Positions 50,825 through 59,792 of a stretch of DNA of 64,000 nucleotides are shown here, one piece after another. The DNA is from Flagellimonas onchidii (lineage in GTDB: Bacteria; Bacteroidota; Bacteroidia; Flavobacteriales; Flavobacteriaceae), in the NCBI RefSeq assembly GCF_004804315.1, contig NZ_SRXX01000003.1:1-64000 (forward strand), in the 5' to 3' direction. Both the position numbers and the translations under genes were made by a program. The stretch's first letter is position 1. Each line of letters starts with the position of its first letter. The notes beneath the pieces were generated by a model that was not told the DNA's origin, did no database searches, and worked only from the letters and a program-made list of their open reading frames with translations.

Positions 50825-51801
50825 TGTCTGTTGCGATAGAAGAACAATTGGAAAAAATACCAGTGGTTAACTGGCTTGTCCGATTGCTCAAGAATATCCA
50901 ACTAAAAGCTTTTGAGGGTTTTTCTTTTTATGATCTATTGGAGATGTATGTCCTTGGAATAGTAAAAGGAACGCTTTCCACTAGGGCCAGTTCTATTGCT
51001 TTCAGCCTTTTTATGGCGCTTTTCCCGTTGATTATCTTTTTGGTCACACTTTTGCCCTTCGTGATTCCTTATATAAGTTTGGAAGGTGGGGATTTCGATA
51101 AACAGTTTCTGATTTTTCTAGAATCATTTTTACCAACGGCGACCAGCGATTATTTTGAAGTAATTTATACACAGATCAAAGACCAAAAAAGAGGAGGTCT
51201 ATTGTCGTCCGCCTTTTTGGTTTCCATTTTTTTGGTAGCTAATGGGGTAAATGCCATTTTCAGTGGCTTTGAAAACTCTTACCATGTTGAATTGACACGG
51301 AATTTTTTCCGACAATATGCCTATGCCTTTATGGTAGGGCTGATTTTGTCGGTTTTGTTGATTCTTGGAGCCGTAGCTTTTGTCTATTTTGAATTCTATG
51401 TGGTGGAATATACCAGTGAATATTTTGGAAAAACACTGGGATATGACATTGAAAAAGGAGATACCATAGGTATTCAAGTAACCAAAATACTTTTCTTTAC
51501 CGTATTATCCTATCTCACTACGGCAATCCTTTATTATTTTGGGACGGCCGAAGGAAGAAAAGCAAGATTCTTTTCAGCTGGAGCGTTAATGACCACACTG
51601 TTGTTCTTGTTGACGTCGTATCTTTTTGGGGTTTATGTGGAAAAATTTGCTCGATACAATGAATTCTACGGAGCTTTGGGGGGATTACTTATCTTAATGG
51701 TGTTTATTTGGTTGAATTCGAATATCCTTTTGCTTGGATTTGAATTGAATGCTACCTTGAATTCTTTAAAAAAGAAGCATGAAAGAAAGATGGAAGCTTA
51801 A
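50824..51801 (+). CDS. YihY/BrkB-family membrane protein
   Basis: 325 residues with six hydrophobic segments. The first cytoplasmic part has RASSIAFSLFMALFPLIIFL, the family signature, and the C-terminal segment ends YGALGGLLILMVFIWLNSN. This family was once called RNase BN, but its function is unknown. The C-terminal end overlaps the next gene by 23 bp. Confidence 0.9.
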   Translation: MSVAIEEQLEKIPVVNWLVRLLKNIQLKAFEGFSFYDLLEMYVLGIVKGTLSTRASSIAFSLFMALFPLIIFLVTLLPFVIPYISLEGGDFDKQFLIFLESFLPTATSDYFEVIYTQIKDQKRGGLLSSAFLVSIFLVANGVNAIFSGFENSYHVELTRNFFRQYAYAFMVGLILSVLLILGAVAFVYFEFYVVEYTSEYFGKTLGYDIEKGDTIGIQVTKILFFTVLSYLTTAILYYFGTAEGRKARFFSAGALMTTLLFLLTSYLFGVYVEKFARYNEFYGALGGLLILMVFIWLNSNILLLGFELNATLNSLKKKHERKMEA

Positions 51802-52228
51802 CTATTTAGGATTTATACTGGTTTTTAGTTGCACAAATATGTGTTTGGCACAGTCCGTTTTTGGCAAATGGCGTACGATTGATGATCAAACCGGAATGGA
51901 AAAGGGGATAGTGGAAGTATATCAAGAAAATGGTCACCTTCAAGCTAAAATCATAAAGATCCTTGAAAAAGGTAGGGAAGATGCAGTCTGTATAAAATGT
52001 AAGGGAGAACTAAAAGATAAGCCGGTTAAGGGAATGCAGATAATGCGCAATTTTAAATCCAATGATAAAGGAGAGTACAAAGGTAGTTACCTGTTGGACC
52101 CAGAAAATGGTTCAGTTTATCGCGGAAAGCTTTGGTTGGATTCCGATGATAAAAGCAAACTTAAAGTAAGGGGATATCTAGCGTTTTTCTACCGGACGCA
52201 AACCTGGCACAGGGTAAAAGAGGATTGA
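51779..52228 (+). CDS. DUF2147 secreted protein
   Basis: 149 residues with a signal peptide (LGFILVFSCTNMCLAQS) and a beta-barrel-like domain starting GKWRTIDDQTGMEKGIVEVY and ending GYLAFFYRTQTWHRV, the DUF2147 pattern. CIKCKGEL in the middle could form a disulfide. These periplasmic proteins have no firm function. It overlaps the end of the membrane protein gene before it. Confidence 0.88.
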   Translation: MKERWKLNYLGFILVFSCTNMCLAQSVFGKWRTIDDQTGMEKGIVEVYQENGHLQAKIIKILEKGREDAVCIKCKGELKDKPVKGMQIMRNFKSNDKGEYKGSYLLDPENGSVYRGKLWLDSDDKSKLKVRGYLAFFYRTQTWHRVKED

Positions 52229-52232
52229 TGAT

Positions 52233-54686
52233 ATGGGGTACTTTTTAGATGTGGTGCTTCCTATTCCATTGGAAAGACGCTTTACCTATAAGATTTCACA
52301 AAAAGAAGCCGGATTTATTCAAAAAGGTATGCGGGTGGCCATTCCCTTTGGGAAATCCAAAATCTACACGGCATTGGCATATGGCGTCCATCAAAATGCG
52401 CCGGAAGCATATGAAGCAAAAGAGATTTACCAGATTCTGGACGAAACCCCTCTTGTAAACCAATTTCAGTTTCAACATTGGGAATGGATAGCACAATATT
52501 ATATGTGCACTTTAGGCGAAGTTGTGCGCAGTGCATTGCCCAGTTCTTTTTTGTTGGAAAGTGAAACCTTGATTTTGCCTAATAAAGAGACAGAAATCAA
52601 TGACTTGGAACTCAAAGACGATGAGTTTTTAGTGTATGAAGCGTTACAGCATCAATCCATGTTAAAAGTGGGGGAAGTTAGCGATATCGTGGATAAGAAA
52701 AATGTACTTCCGCTGCTCAATAGACTTGTTCAAAAAGGAGTTGTCTGCCAAAAAGAAGAGCTCTACGAACAATACAAGCCCAAGTTGGTCCGGTATGTAA
52801 AACTTTCTGCCGAGTTTGATGACGAATCCAGATTGGAGGATTTGTTGAACAGTCTTTCCCGAGCGCCAAAGCAAAGTCAAGTGGTGTTGTCGTTGTTTCA
52901 GATTCAGGCGACCTCAAAAAAACCAATTCTGATAGCTGATTTGGAAAAGGAAAGTGGCAGTTCTAGGGCGGTCATCAAAGCATTGATAGATAAATCCGTT
53001 TTGGAAGAATATTTTATCCAAACGGATAGGGTTCAATATGATGCTGCGCAAGAAGAAAAGAAGATTGTGCTGAATTCGCATCAAAAGGAGGCATTTGAAG
53101 CTATAAAACAAAGTTTTGCAAACAAAAGAACAGCACTTTTGCATGGTGTAACCTCTTCTGGAAAAACCGAAGTGTATATCAAATTGATAGAGGAATGCCT
53201 CAATAGGGGAAAGCAAGCACTTTATCTATTGCCGGAAATAGCGCTTACCTCCCAACTCATTAATAGACTTCGACAATATTTCGGTGACAAAGTAGCGGTT
53301 TATCATTCAAAGTACAGTTTAAACGAACGCGTAGAAGCCTGGAAAAATGTCCTGAACAATGCTGAAAAAGCCCAAATCGTTATTGGAGCCAGGTCATCTT
53401 TGTTTTTACCTTTTTCCAATTTAGGATTGGTGGTTGTGGATGAGGAGCACGAAAGCTCTTTTAAACAATTTGACCCAGCTCCAAGATACCATGCCCGTGA
53501 TGCTTCGGTCGTGTTAGCTTCGTACCATGGAGCGGATTGCCTTTTGGGCTCGGCCACCCCTAGTATAGAAAGTATGGATAATGTCCGAAAAGGGAAATAC
53601 GGTTATGCCAGTATTAAAATTCGATATGGAAACGTACTGCTTCCTGACATCAACCTTGTGGACATTAAAGAGGCCACTCGGAAAAAACGAATGAAGGGTC
53701 ATTTTTCAGAAACACTCTTCAATGCCATAACGGAAACCTTGGAAGAAGGGGAGCAGGTTATTCTGTTTCAAAACCGAAGGGGATTTTCACCTATTGTTGA
53801 GTGTACGACCTGTGGAAACGTTACCCAATGTCCTAACTGCGATGTAAGCCTCACTTATCATCAACATCGAAACCAACTAAGGTGTCATTACTGCGGATAT
53901 CATATGGCTTTACAGAACAGTTGTACGGCTTGTGGAAGCTTTACTTTGGATAAAAAAGGATTTGGAACGGAGCAAATTCAGGAAGAACTGAAAGAGTTGT
54001 TCCCAGATGCAAGGGTAGGACGAATGGATTTGGATACTACACGTGGAAAATATGCCTATGAAAAAATAATAACGGCCTTTGAGCAACAAGAAATGGATAT
54101 TTTGGTGGGAACGCAGATGGTAACCAAAGGATTGGATTTTAGAAATGTGAGCCTTGTGGGTATTATGAATGCGGATTCATTGTTAAATTTCCCGGATTAT
54201 AGAGCCCATGAACGTAGTTTTCAAATGCTCACTCAAGTCGCCGGAAGGGCTGGTCGAACCCAGAAAAGGGGCAAGGTGTTGATTCAGACGTATAATCCCT
54301 ACCATCAAATTTTACAGCAAGTAACCACGAACGATTATAATAAAATGTTCAGGGAACAGCTGTATGAGCGGGAGCAGTTTAAATATCCACCGATTAATAA
54401 AATTATTAAACTTACACTAAAGGATAGGGATTTTAACAAACTCAACGAAGCGGCGGAGTGGTTCGCAAGTTCTCTCAGAAATGTTTTGAAGCATCAAGTC
54501 TTAGGACCCGAATATCCGCCCGTAGCGAGAATTCGTCGTGAGTACTTGAAGAATATTGTGGTCAAAGTTCCGAGGACGCAATCGATGGCCCAAATAAAAA
54601 ATAGCATTAAAAGAATTGAAAAATCTTTTAATGCTATTTCCAAGTATAAAAGTGTGAGACTGCTCTATAATGTAGACCACATATAA
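52233..54686 (+). CDS. priA: Primosomal protein N' (replication restart helicase PriA)
   Basis: 817 residues. The N-terminal DNA-binding domain starts DVVLPIPLERRFTYKI. Helicase motifs are LLHGVTSSGKTEVYIKLI (Walker A), VVVDEEHESSFKQ (DEEH box) and GSATPSIESMDN. The zinc-binding part has CTTCGNVTQCPNCDV and CHYCGYHMAL...CTACGS, eight cysteines for two zincs. Late motifs are GTQMVTKGLDF and QVAGRAGRTQKRG. It reloads replisomes at stalled forks. A perfect 16-bp inverted repeat lies in its last codons. Confidence 0.97.
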   Translation: MGYFLDVVLPIPLERRFTYKISQKEAGFIQKGMRVAIPFGKSKIYTALAYGVHQNAPEAYEAKEIYQILDETPLVNQFQFQHWEWIAQYYMCTLGEVVRSALPSSFLLESETLILPNKETEINDLELKDDEFLVYEALQHQSMLKVGEVSDIVDKKNVLPLLNRLVQKGVVCQKEELYEQYKPKLVRYVKLSAEFDDESRLEDLLNSLSRAPKQSQVVLSLFQIQATSKKPILIADLEKESGSSRAVIKALIDKSVLEEYFIQTDRVQYDAAQEEKKIVLNSHQKEAFEAIKQSFANKRTALLHGVTSSGKTEVYIKLIEECLNRGKQALYLLPEIALTSQLINRLRQYFGDKVAVYHSKYSLNERVEAWKNVLNNAEKAQIVIGARSSLFLPFSNLGLVVVDEEHESSFKQFDPAPRYHARDASVVLASYHGADCLLGSATPSIESMDNVRKGKYGYASIKIRYGNVLLPDINLVDIKEATRKKRMKGHFSETLFNAITETLEEGEQVILFQNRRGFSPIVECTTCGNVTQCPNCDVSLTYHQHRNQLRCHYCGYHMALQNSCTACGSFTLDKKGFGTEQIQEELKELFPDARVGRMDLDTTRGKYAYEKIITAFEQQEMDILVGTQMVTKGLDFRNVSLVGIMNADSLLNFPDYRAHERSFQMLTQVAGRAGRTQKRGKVLIQTYNPYHQILQQVTTNDYNKMFREQLYEREQFKYPPINKIIKLTLKDRDFNKLNEAAEWFASSLRNVLKHQVLGPEYPPVARIRREYLKNIVVKVPRTQSMAQIKNSIKRIEKSFNAISKYKSVRLLYNVDHI
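54599..54639 (+). repeat. Perfect 16-bp inverted repeat in the priA 3' coding end
   Basis: Bases 54599-54614 and 54624-54639 are exact inverted copies (AAATAGCATTAAAAGA with its complement), with a 9-nt loop. They lie inside the priA coding region, 47 bp before its stop and close to the convergent LytTR gene. A stem this long in an essential coding sequence is unusual. Confidence 0.7.
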
Positions 54687-54689
54687 TGG

Positions 54690-55382
54690 TTAAACATTGG
54701 CAAGCGCTTCTGCTAGTTCAGTCTTTTTATTTCTACTCAAAGGAATTTGTCTACCGCTTACCTCAACATTTTTACTGTTGAACTTTTCGATTTTCTCAAG
54801 ATTCACAATGTAGGATTTATGGATTCTAAGAAACTTCTCTGCTGGAAGTTGCTTTTCAAAAGCTTTCATGGTGGAAAGAATCACAATATTAGCTTCGTCG
54901 GTCACCAATTTGATGTAATCTCCCAAAGCTTCAATCCATTTAATGTCGTTTAAGATAACCTTACGCTTTTTAAGGTTACTTTTTACAAAAATGTGCTCCT
55001 CATCTTCATCAACCCTGTTCATCTGCTCATATTTTGCAACCGCTCTTTTTACAGAGGCCTCAAAACGGGCCAAAGTAATAGGCTTGTGCAAGTAATCGGT
55101 TACATCATAATCAAAAGCCTTGAGCGCGTAATCAGGCTTTCCGGTAATCAAAATTACTTGTGGAGGGTTGTCAAGAGCCTCTAAAAGGTCAAAGCCGCTA
55201 ATGATTGGCATTTCAACATCCAAGAAAATCAAATCGATTTCATGGTTCTTAAGTCCATTTTTGGCTTCAATAGCATTACTGTACTCGGCTACCAAGGCAA
55301 GATGAGGGTGATTGTTGACTAATTTTGCAACGGCCATGCGCTGCATTGAGGAGTCGTCTACAATTATACTTTTTAATTTCAT
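54690..55382 (-). CDS. LytTR-family response regulator
   Basis: 230 residues. The receiver domain has SIIVDDSSMQR, phosphoacceptor Asp55 in DLIFLDVEMPIISGFDLL, and a Lys in LHKPITLARFE. The LytTR DNA-binding domain (about 130-230) has DEEHIFVKSNLKKRKVIL, IKWIEALGDYIKLVTDEANI and EKFLRIHKSYIVNLEKIEKF. It would bind DNA in response to an LytS-type sensor kinase, which is not adjacent. It converges on priA. Confidence 0.93.
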   Translation of the reverse strand: MKLKSIIVDDSSMQRMAVAKLVNNHPHLALVAEYSNAIEAKNGLKNHEIDLIFLDVEMPIISGFDLLEALDNPPQVILITGKPDYALKAFDYDVTDYLHKPITLARFEASVKRAVAKYEQMNRVDEDEEHIFVKSNLKKRKVILNDIKWIEALGDYIKLVTDEANIVILSTMKAFEKQLPAEKFLRIHKSYIVNLEKIEKFNSKNVEVSGRQIPLSRNKKTELAEALANV

Positions 55383-55564
55383 AGAATGGGGTGATTTGTA
55401 GGGTTTTAAATCATCGGCAAATTACACAAAAATGACGTTTAACTACAACAAAAGATGTAAACATGGTCTATTTTGTTGTGTATATTACCATATACGATAC
55501 GTAGGTTTAAAAGGTTCATTATTGTTAATAACTCTTAGCTTTAAACGAAGATTTTTACCTTTTC

Positions 55565-55595
55565 TTGCGAGGGTTCATATTTATTGCTAATTTTG
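55565..55595 (+). promoter_or_regulatory. Promoter of the rpsF-rpsR-rplI operon
   Basis: TTG (55565-55567), a 20-bp gap and TAATTTTG (55588-55595) match the Bacteroidota consensus TTG-N20-TAnnTTTG. The -7 element ends 24 bp before the rpsF ATG, giving a very short leader. Confidence 0.7.
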
Positions 55596-55619
55596 CGCTC
55601 CTTTAAAAATAAACAATAT

Positions 55620-55958
55620 ATGAACCATTACGAAACTGTTTTCATTTTGAATCCCGTTCTGTCTGAAACCCAGATAGAGGAAACAGTCAAGAAATTTGAA
55701 GATTTCTTGATTAAGAATGGTGGCAAAATGGTCTCCAAAGAGAATTGGGGACTTAAAAAATTGGCCTATCCCATTCAGCACAAAAAAAGTGGATTTTACC
55801 ACTTGTTTGAATTTACCGTTCCAGGTGAGGTTATTGAACCTTATGAGGTAGAATTCAGAAGAGATGAACGTATTATGCGTTTTTTGACCGTTAAGTTGGA
55901 CAAGCATGCTATTGCTTGGGCAGAAAAGAGAAGAACAAAATTAAAAGCAAACGCATAG
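55620..55958 (+). CDS. rpsF: Ribosomal protein bS6
   Basis: 112 residues from ATG 55620 ([16 protein letters not shown]), the conserved bS6 start; twelve in-frame codons upstream overlap the promoter and are excluded. It binds bS18 in the 30S platform. Family features: [19 protein letters not shown] and the late [18 protein letters not shown]. First gene of a three-gene ribosomal operon. Confidence 0.97.
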   Translation: MNHYETVFILNPVLSETQIEETVKKFEDFLIKNGGKMVSKENWGLKKLAYPIQHKKSGFYHLFEFTVPGEVIEPYEVEFRRDERIMRFLTVKLDKHAIAWAEKRRTKLKANA

Positions 55959-55962
55959 GGTT

Positions 55963-56259
55963 ATGTCATCAATAGAACAACAAGCGAAATCAAAAAAAGA
56001 TGGGGAAATCAGATATTTGACCCCGTTGAACATTGAGACCAACAAGCAAAAGAAATACTGCAGATTTAAAAAATCTGGAATCAAATATATTGATTACAAA
56101 GACCCAGATTTTTTGATGAAGTTGGTAAACGAGCAAGGTAAATTACTTCCAAGAAGACTTACCGGAACTTCATTAAAGTATCAGAGAAAAGTGGCTCAAG
56201 CTGTAAAGCGTGCACGTCACCTAGCGTTAATGCCGTATGTTGGCGATATGTTGAAATAA
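55963..56259 (+). CDS. rpsR: Ribosomal protein bS18
   Basis: 98 residues. The core [20 protein letters not shown] and [13 protein letters not shown] is diagnostic of bS18, and the N-terminal [18 protein letters not shown] is typical of the family. It starts 4 bp after rpsF. Confidence 0.98.
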   Translation: MSSIEQQAKSKKDGEIRYLTPLNIETNKQKKYCRFKKSGIKYIDYKDPDFLMKLVNEQGKLLPRRLTGTSLKYQRKVAQAVKRARHLALMPYVGDMLK

Positions 56260-56272
56260 AAAATACTGAAGA

Positions 56273-56725
56273 ATGGAACTTATTCTAAAAGAAGATATAC
56301 AGGATTTGGGTTTTAAGGACGATATCGTAACAGTGAAGAACGGTTATGGAAGAAATTACCTTATCCCTAAAGGTTTGGCTAGTTTGGCTACCCCTTCTGC
56401 AAAAAAGGTGTTGGCCGAGAACTTGAAACAAAGAGCCCATAAAGAAAAGAAGGTAGTTGATGAAGCCAACAAGGTGGCAGAGGCATTAAAACAATTGGAA
56501 ATCCGTATTCCTGCTAAAGCTGGAGCTGGAGATAAGTTGTTTGGTTCTGTCAGCAATATAGATTTGGCTGCTGCTTTGGATAAAGCAGGTCATCAGATCG
56601 AAAGAAAATTTATCAATATCAAAGGAGGAACAATCAAAAGAGTTGGGCCGTACAGCGCTTCAATCAGACTTCACAGAGAAGTAATTGTTGATTTCCCTTT
56701 TGAAGTAATAGCAGAGGCTAAATAA
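56273..56725 (+). CDS. rplI: Ribosomal protein bL9
   Basis: 150 residues. The N-terminal globular domain MELILKEDIQDLGFKDDIV and VKNGYGRNYLIPKGLA is diagnostic of bL9. A charged connecting helix (about 45-75) and the C-terminal domain with GSVSNIDLAAALDKAG follow. It ends the ribosomal operon before a strong terminator. Confidence 0.98.
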   Translation: MELILKEDIQDLGFKDDIVTVKNGYGRNYLIPKGLASLATPSAKKVLAENLKQRAHKEKKVVDEANKVAEALKQLEIRIPAKAGAGDKLFGSVSNIDLAAALDKAGHQIERKFINIKGGTIKRVGPYSASIRLHREVIVDFPFEVIAEAK

Positions 56726-56752
56726 AAGCTGAAGTCTAAAATAAATACAGTT

Positions 56753-56789
56753 AAAGAGCTATGCCTTGCATGGCTCTTTTCTTTTTTTA
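56753..56789 (+). terminator. Terminator after rplI
   Basis: AAAGAGC with ATGC (56753-56764) pairs with GCAT and GCTCTTT (56768-56779) around a three-base loop, with one T-G pair, followed by TTCTTTTTTT. A strong intrinsic terminator. Confidence 0.88.
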
Positions 56790-56800
56790 TAAGAATGTTT

Positions 56801-57271
56801 ATGAAGTACGCACGGTTGACACAACAGCAATTGGAAGAACTGCATCCTGAGTTTATCAACTTTTTGGCCACACAGTCCATTACAGCGGATGAGTGGGTCG
56901 CCATAAAGGAAGAAAAGCCAGAGGTTGCTGAAGAGGAAATAGATGTTTTTAGTGATTTGGTTTGGGAAGGAGTATTGTCTAAGGTGGAATATCTGGAGAA
57001 TATTTCAGAGTCGCACATGCACTTGTTCCATCTGACGGAAAAGGAAATGAAATTGTTTTCCGTTAAAGTAATGAATCCTGATATCGATTTAAGAACCGAA
57101 GAAGGTTTTGGTTGGTTCAAACGGAATTTCCAATCAGATTTCGTGGAGTATCTAACCGCTTCCAAAGCCTATTCCGAAGATAAGAACAAGGACAAGTTTG
57201 ATTTGATTCAGCAAGGGGCTGTGATTACCAAAGGTGATCTCTACCAGTGGTTTGAACAGATTATGGAGTAG
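56801..57271 (+). CDS. DUF6495-family protein
   Basis: 156 residues from ATG 56801 (MKYARLTQQQLEELHPEFI); ATG 56795 two codons upstream is an alternative. Soluble, acidic and helical, with the typical LTQQQLEELHPEFINFLATQ start and FGWFKRNFQSDFVEYLTASK. It is a conserved flavobacterial protein without known function that often lies after rplI (family memory). Confidence 0.8.
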   Translation: MKYARLTQQQLEELHPEFINFLATQSITADEWVAIKEEKPEVAEEEIDVFSDLVWEGVLSKVEYLENISESHMHLFHLTEKEMKLFSVKVMNPDIDLRTEEGFGWFKRNFQSDFVEYLTASKAYSEDKNKDKFDLIQQGAVITKGDLYQWFEQIME

Positions 57272-57379
57272 CTTTCAGAAGTTGGAAGTCAGATATCTGA
57301 AATCCAACATCTGATTGTAATTAGCTTGAATTCGTGAAATTCGTGTCAAACCATAAAATCACGAAACCGCCAAACCGTT

Positions 57380-57387
57380 TATATTTG
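57380..57387 (+). promoter_or_regulatory. -7 element of the hisS promoter
   Basis: TATATTTG matches TAnnTTTG and ends 17 bp before the hisS ATG. No clear TTG -33 box is present at 19-20 bp upstream. Confidence 0.45.
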
Positions 57388-57404
57388 CACCAGAATTCTA
57401 GTAC

Positions 57405-58790
57405 ATGTCACAAAAACCATCCATTCCTAAGGGAACACGCGATTTTTCACCAACCGAGGTTGCCAAACGCAACTACATCATTCAAACCATAAGAAAACAC
57501 TTTGAAGTATATGGTTTTCAACCTATTGAGACACCGTCTTTTGAAAATTCAGAAACCTTGATGGGCAAATATGGAGATGAAGGCGATCGTTTAATTTTTA
57601 AGATTCTAAACTCCGGGGACTTTATTTCCAAAGTTGATGATGTCACCTATAGCTCAAAGAATTCTACTTCTTTGACGCCTAAGATTTCAGAAAAAGCCCT
57701 CCGTTATGATCTTACGGTGCCTTTTGCACGCTATGTGGTCATGCACCAAAATGAGATTGATTTTCCGTTCAAGCGCTACCAAATACAACCTGTTTGGCGG
57801 GCGGATAGACCCCAAAAAGGACGTTTCAGGGAGTTTTACCAATGCGATGCCGATGTGGTAGGAGCCAATGCCTTATTGCAGGAAGTTGAGTTTGTGCAGT
57901 TGTATGATGCCGTATTTACGGATTTAGGATTGAAGGGCGCGACTATTAAACTTAATAACAGAAAAATACTTTCCGGAATTGCTGAGGTAATCGGAGCAAA
58001 ACACTTATTAGTGGACTTTACCGTTGCCTTGGACAAATTGGATAAAATAGGAGAGGAGAAGGTAAAGCAAGAAATGATGGACAAAGGCATTTCGGAACAA
58101 GCTATTGCCAAAGCTTCACCTTTATTTCAGATGGTTGGTTCTAGCCAAGAACAGCTGGATCAATTAAAATCCCTTTTGGTAGAATCTGAAATCGGGATGG
58201 AGGGAATTGCGGAAATGCAGGAAATCGTGAACACTATCGAAGAGATTGGATTGCAATCAGCAAAATTACAGTTAGATGTTACCTTAGCCCGTGGACTCAA
58301 CTATTATACCGGTGCTATTTTTGAAGTAAGTGCTCCCGAAGGTGTAAAAATGGGATCCATTGGCGGTGGCGGTCGTTATGATGATCTTACTGGCATTTTT
58401 GGATTGAAAGGCGTGAGCGGTGTAGGTATTTCTTTTGGTTTGGATCGTATCTATTTGGTTCTTGAGGAACTGGGCTTGTTTCCAGAAACATTGGAAAAAT
58501 CAATTGATGTTTTGTGCATCAATTTTGGAAAGGCCGAAAGTTTGGCTTCCTTAAAATTGGTTGGGAAACTAAGGGCTAATGGTGTTAAGGCAGAAGTATA
58601 CCCTTCAGCGGCCAAAATGCAGAAGCAAATGAAATATGCCAATAACCGTCAGGTGCCCTTTGTGGTGATGATTGGTGACCAAGAACTTTCTAAGGGAGAG
58701 TTTGTAGTAAAAAACATGACTACAGGCAAGCAGCAAGTTTATTCGTTGGATAATGCTAAGGAGTTCTTATCCGAGCTAGTTACTGAATAA
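57405..58790 (+). CDS. hisS: Histidyl-tRNA synthetase
   Basis: 461 residues. Class II synthetase motifs: PKGTRDFSPTEVAKRN start, RYDLTVPFARYV, RYQIQPVWRADRPQKGRFRE (motif 2) and LDVTLARGLNYYTGAIFEV (the His-specific region), then GGGGRYDDLTGIFG and SFGLDRIYLVLEE (motif 3). The C-terminal anticodon-binding domain has a NRQVPFVVMIGDQELSKG segment. The length is typical. Confidence 0.97.
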   Translation: MSQKPSIPKGTRDFSPTEVAKRNYIIQTIRKHFEVYGFQPIETPSFENSETLMGKYGDEGDRLIFKILNSGDFISKVDDVTYSSKNSTSLTPKISEKALRYDLTVPFARYVVMHQNEIDFPFKRYQIQPVWRADRPQKGRFREFYQCDADVVGANALLQEVEFVQLYDAVFTDLGLKGATIKLNNRKILSGIAEVIGAKHLLVDFTVALDKLDKIGEEKVKQEMMDKGISEQAIAKASPLFQMVGSSQEQLDQLKSLLVESEIGMEGIAEMQEIVNTIEEIGLQSAKLQLDVTLARGLNYYTGAIFEVSAPEGVKMGSIGGGGRYDDLTGIFGLKGVSGVGISFGLDRIYLVLEELGLFPETLEKSIDVLCINFGKAESLASLKLVGKLRANGVKAEVYPSAAKMQKQMKYANNRQVPFVVMIGDQELSKGEFVVKNMTTGKQQVYSLDNAKEFLSELVTE

Positions 58791-59147
58791 TACTTCCAAA
58801 AGCTCCTTTTCCCGATATCATTCTATACAAATGTCACACTGAGCCTGTCGAAGGAAGGGAAAGGTGTCCACTTTAGTGGACGAAAAGGGTAAAACGATGT
58901 AGTATGTCATTCCGTACTTGATACGGAATCCATCCCGTCCTTCGTCCATCTTCCCTTGAACTCTTCGAAGTTTTAGTAAAGAAGAGAGAAGGAGCCCAGA
59001 CTAATTTTCCTCTCATTCGTCAATTCAAAACAGGCATCTATCAATTAGCCTAAGATTTTTTGTGAAAATTTCCAGAACTTCACTTATCGTAGGATATAAA
59101 TCATTAAAACGAATTCATATCCTTTAGATAAGTGCAATTGATTTCCT
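58791..59147. repeat. Intergenic stretch with dispersed repeats
   Basis: No gene is visible in this 357 bp. It holds TGTCACACTGAGCCTGTCGA (58832-58851), a GTCCACTTTAGTGGAC palindrome (58866-58881), and a TGTCATTCCGTACTTGATAC with GGAATCCATC repeat (58905-58934). The latter belongs to the same repeat family as copies at 36595-36620 and 59725-59789. Such REP-like elements are common in Flavobacteriaceae intergenic DNA. Confidence 0.65.
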
Positions 59148-59705
59148 TTACCGTATAGGGTGTATCCTTTTTTCTATTTTGGCGATAACATTCTCATAAT
59201 AGAAAATTGCATGCGGAACAAATCCTTCAAGCTTGTCTTGCTTCACTTTTTCCTTAAAAACGTCTATTGCAAACAATTGAAGGTCATCAACTTCGCTTTC
59301 CTGTCTTTTAAGTTTTACCAAGGGAACCTCTAACTTGCAGAGAAAATTGTGATGGAACTCATTATCAATAAGGGTTTCAGAATGTTTGTGCATGGATTTA
59401 AATGTTCCAATCCTTTCCAAATCGGATTGGTTTATTTCAAGCCCAATTTCTTCCTCAATCTCACGAATTGCCGCTTGGATGATATCTTCACCAGCTCCAA
59501 TATGACCTGCTACGGAAACATCCCATAACGAGGGAAAAGTGTCTTTGTCATGCGCACGCTTCTGAAATAAAATTTGCCCGTCAGATGTATAGAACCAGAC
59601 ATGAATGGTAGGATGGAAGAGCCCTTTTAGATGTGCTTCCGATTTTAGACATGTCCGCCCTGTTGCGTTTCCGTCTTCGTCCAGGATGTCTATCAACTCA
59701 TCCAT
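59148..59705 (-). CDS. NUDIX hydrolase
   Basis: 185 residues. The NUDIX box GHIGAGEDIIQAAIREIEEE with IG (about 64-85) carries the metal-binding Glu residues. N-terminal MDELIDILDEDGNATGRTCL and a central HPTIHVWFYTSDGQILFQKR are typical of the YfcD/isopentenyl-diphosphate isomerase-like branch, but the IDI-specific cysteine/glutamate pattern was not verified. The substrate is unknown. Confidence 0.88.
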   Translation of the reverse strand: MDELIDILDEDGNATGRTCLKSEAHLKGLFHPTIHVWFYTSDGQILFQKRAHDKDTFPSLWDVSVAGHIGAGEDIIQAAIREIEEEIGLEINQSDLERIGTFKSMHKHSETLIDNEFHHNFLCKLEVPLVKLKRQESEVDDLQLFAIDVFKEKVKQDKLEGFVPHAIFYYENVIAKIEKRIHPIR

Positions 59706-59724
59706 AGTTATCTTATCACAGCAT

Positions 59725-59789
59725 TGTCATTCCCACAAAAGTGGGAATCTTTAAAATATTAATGGATTCCTGCCTACGCAGGAATGACA
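59725..59789. repeat. Two REP-like repeats in opposite orientation
   Basis: TGTCATTCCCACAAAAGTGG (59725-59744, continuing GAATCT) and TGGATTCCTGCCTACGCAGG (59763-59782, continuing AATGACA) are two inverted-repeat copies facing each other between two leftward genes. Each can fold as a hairpin. Confidence 0.7.
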
Positions 59790-59792
59790 TAA

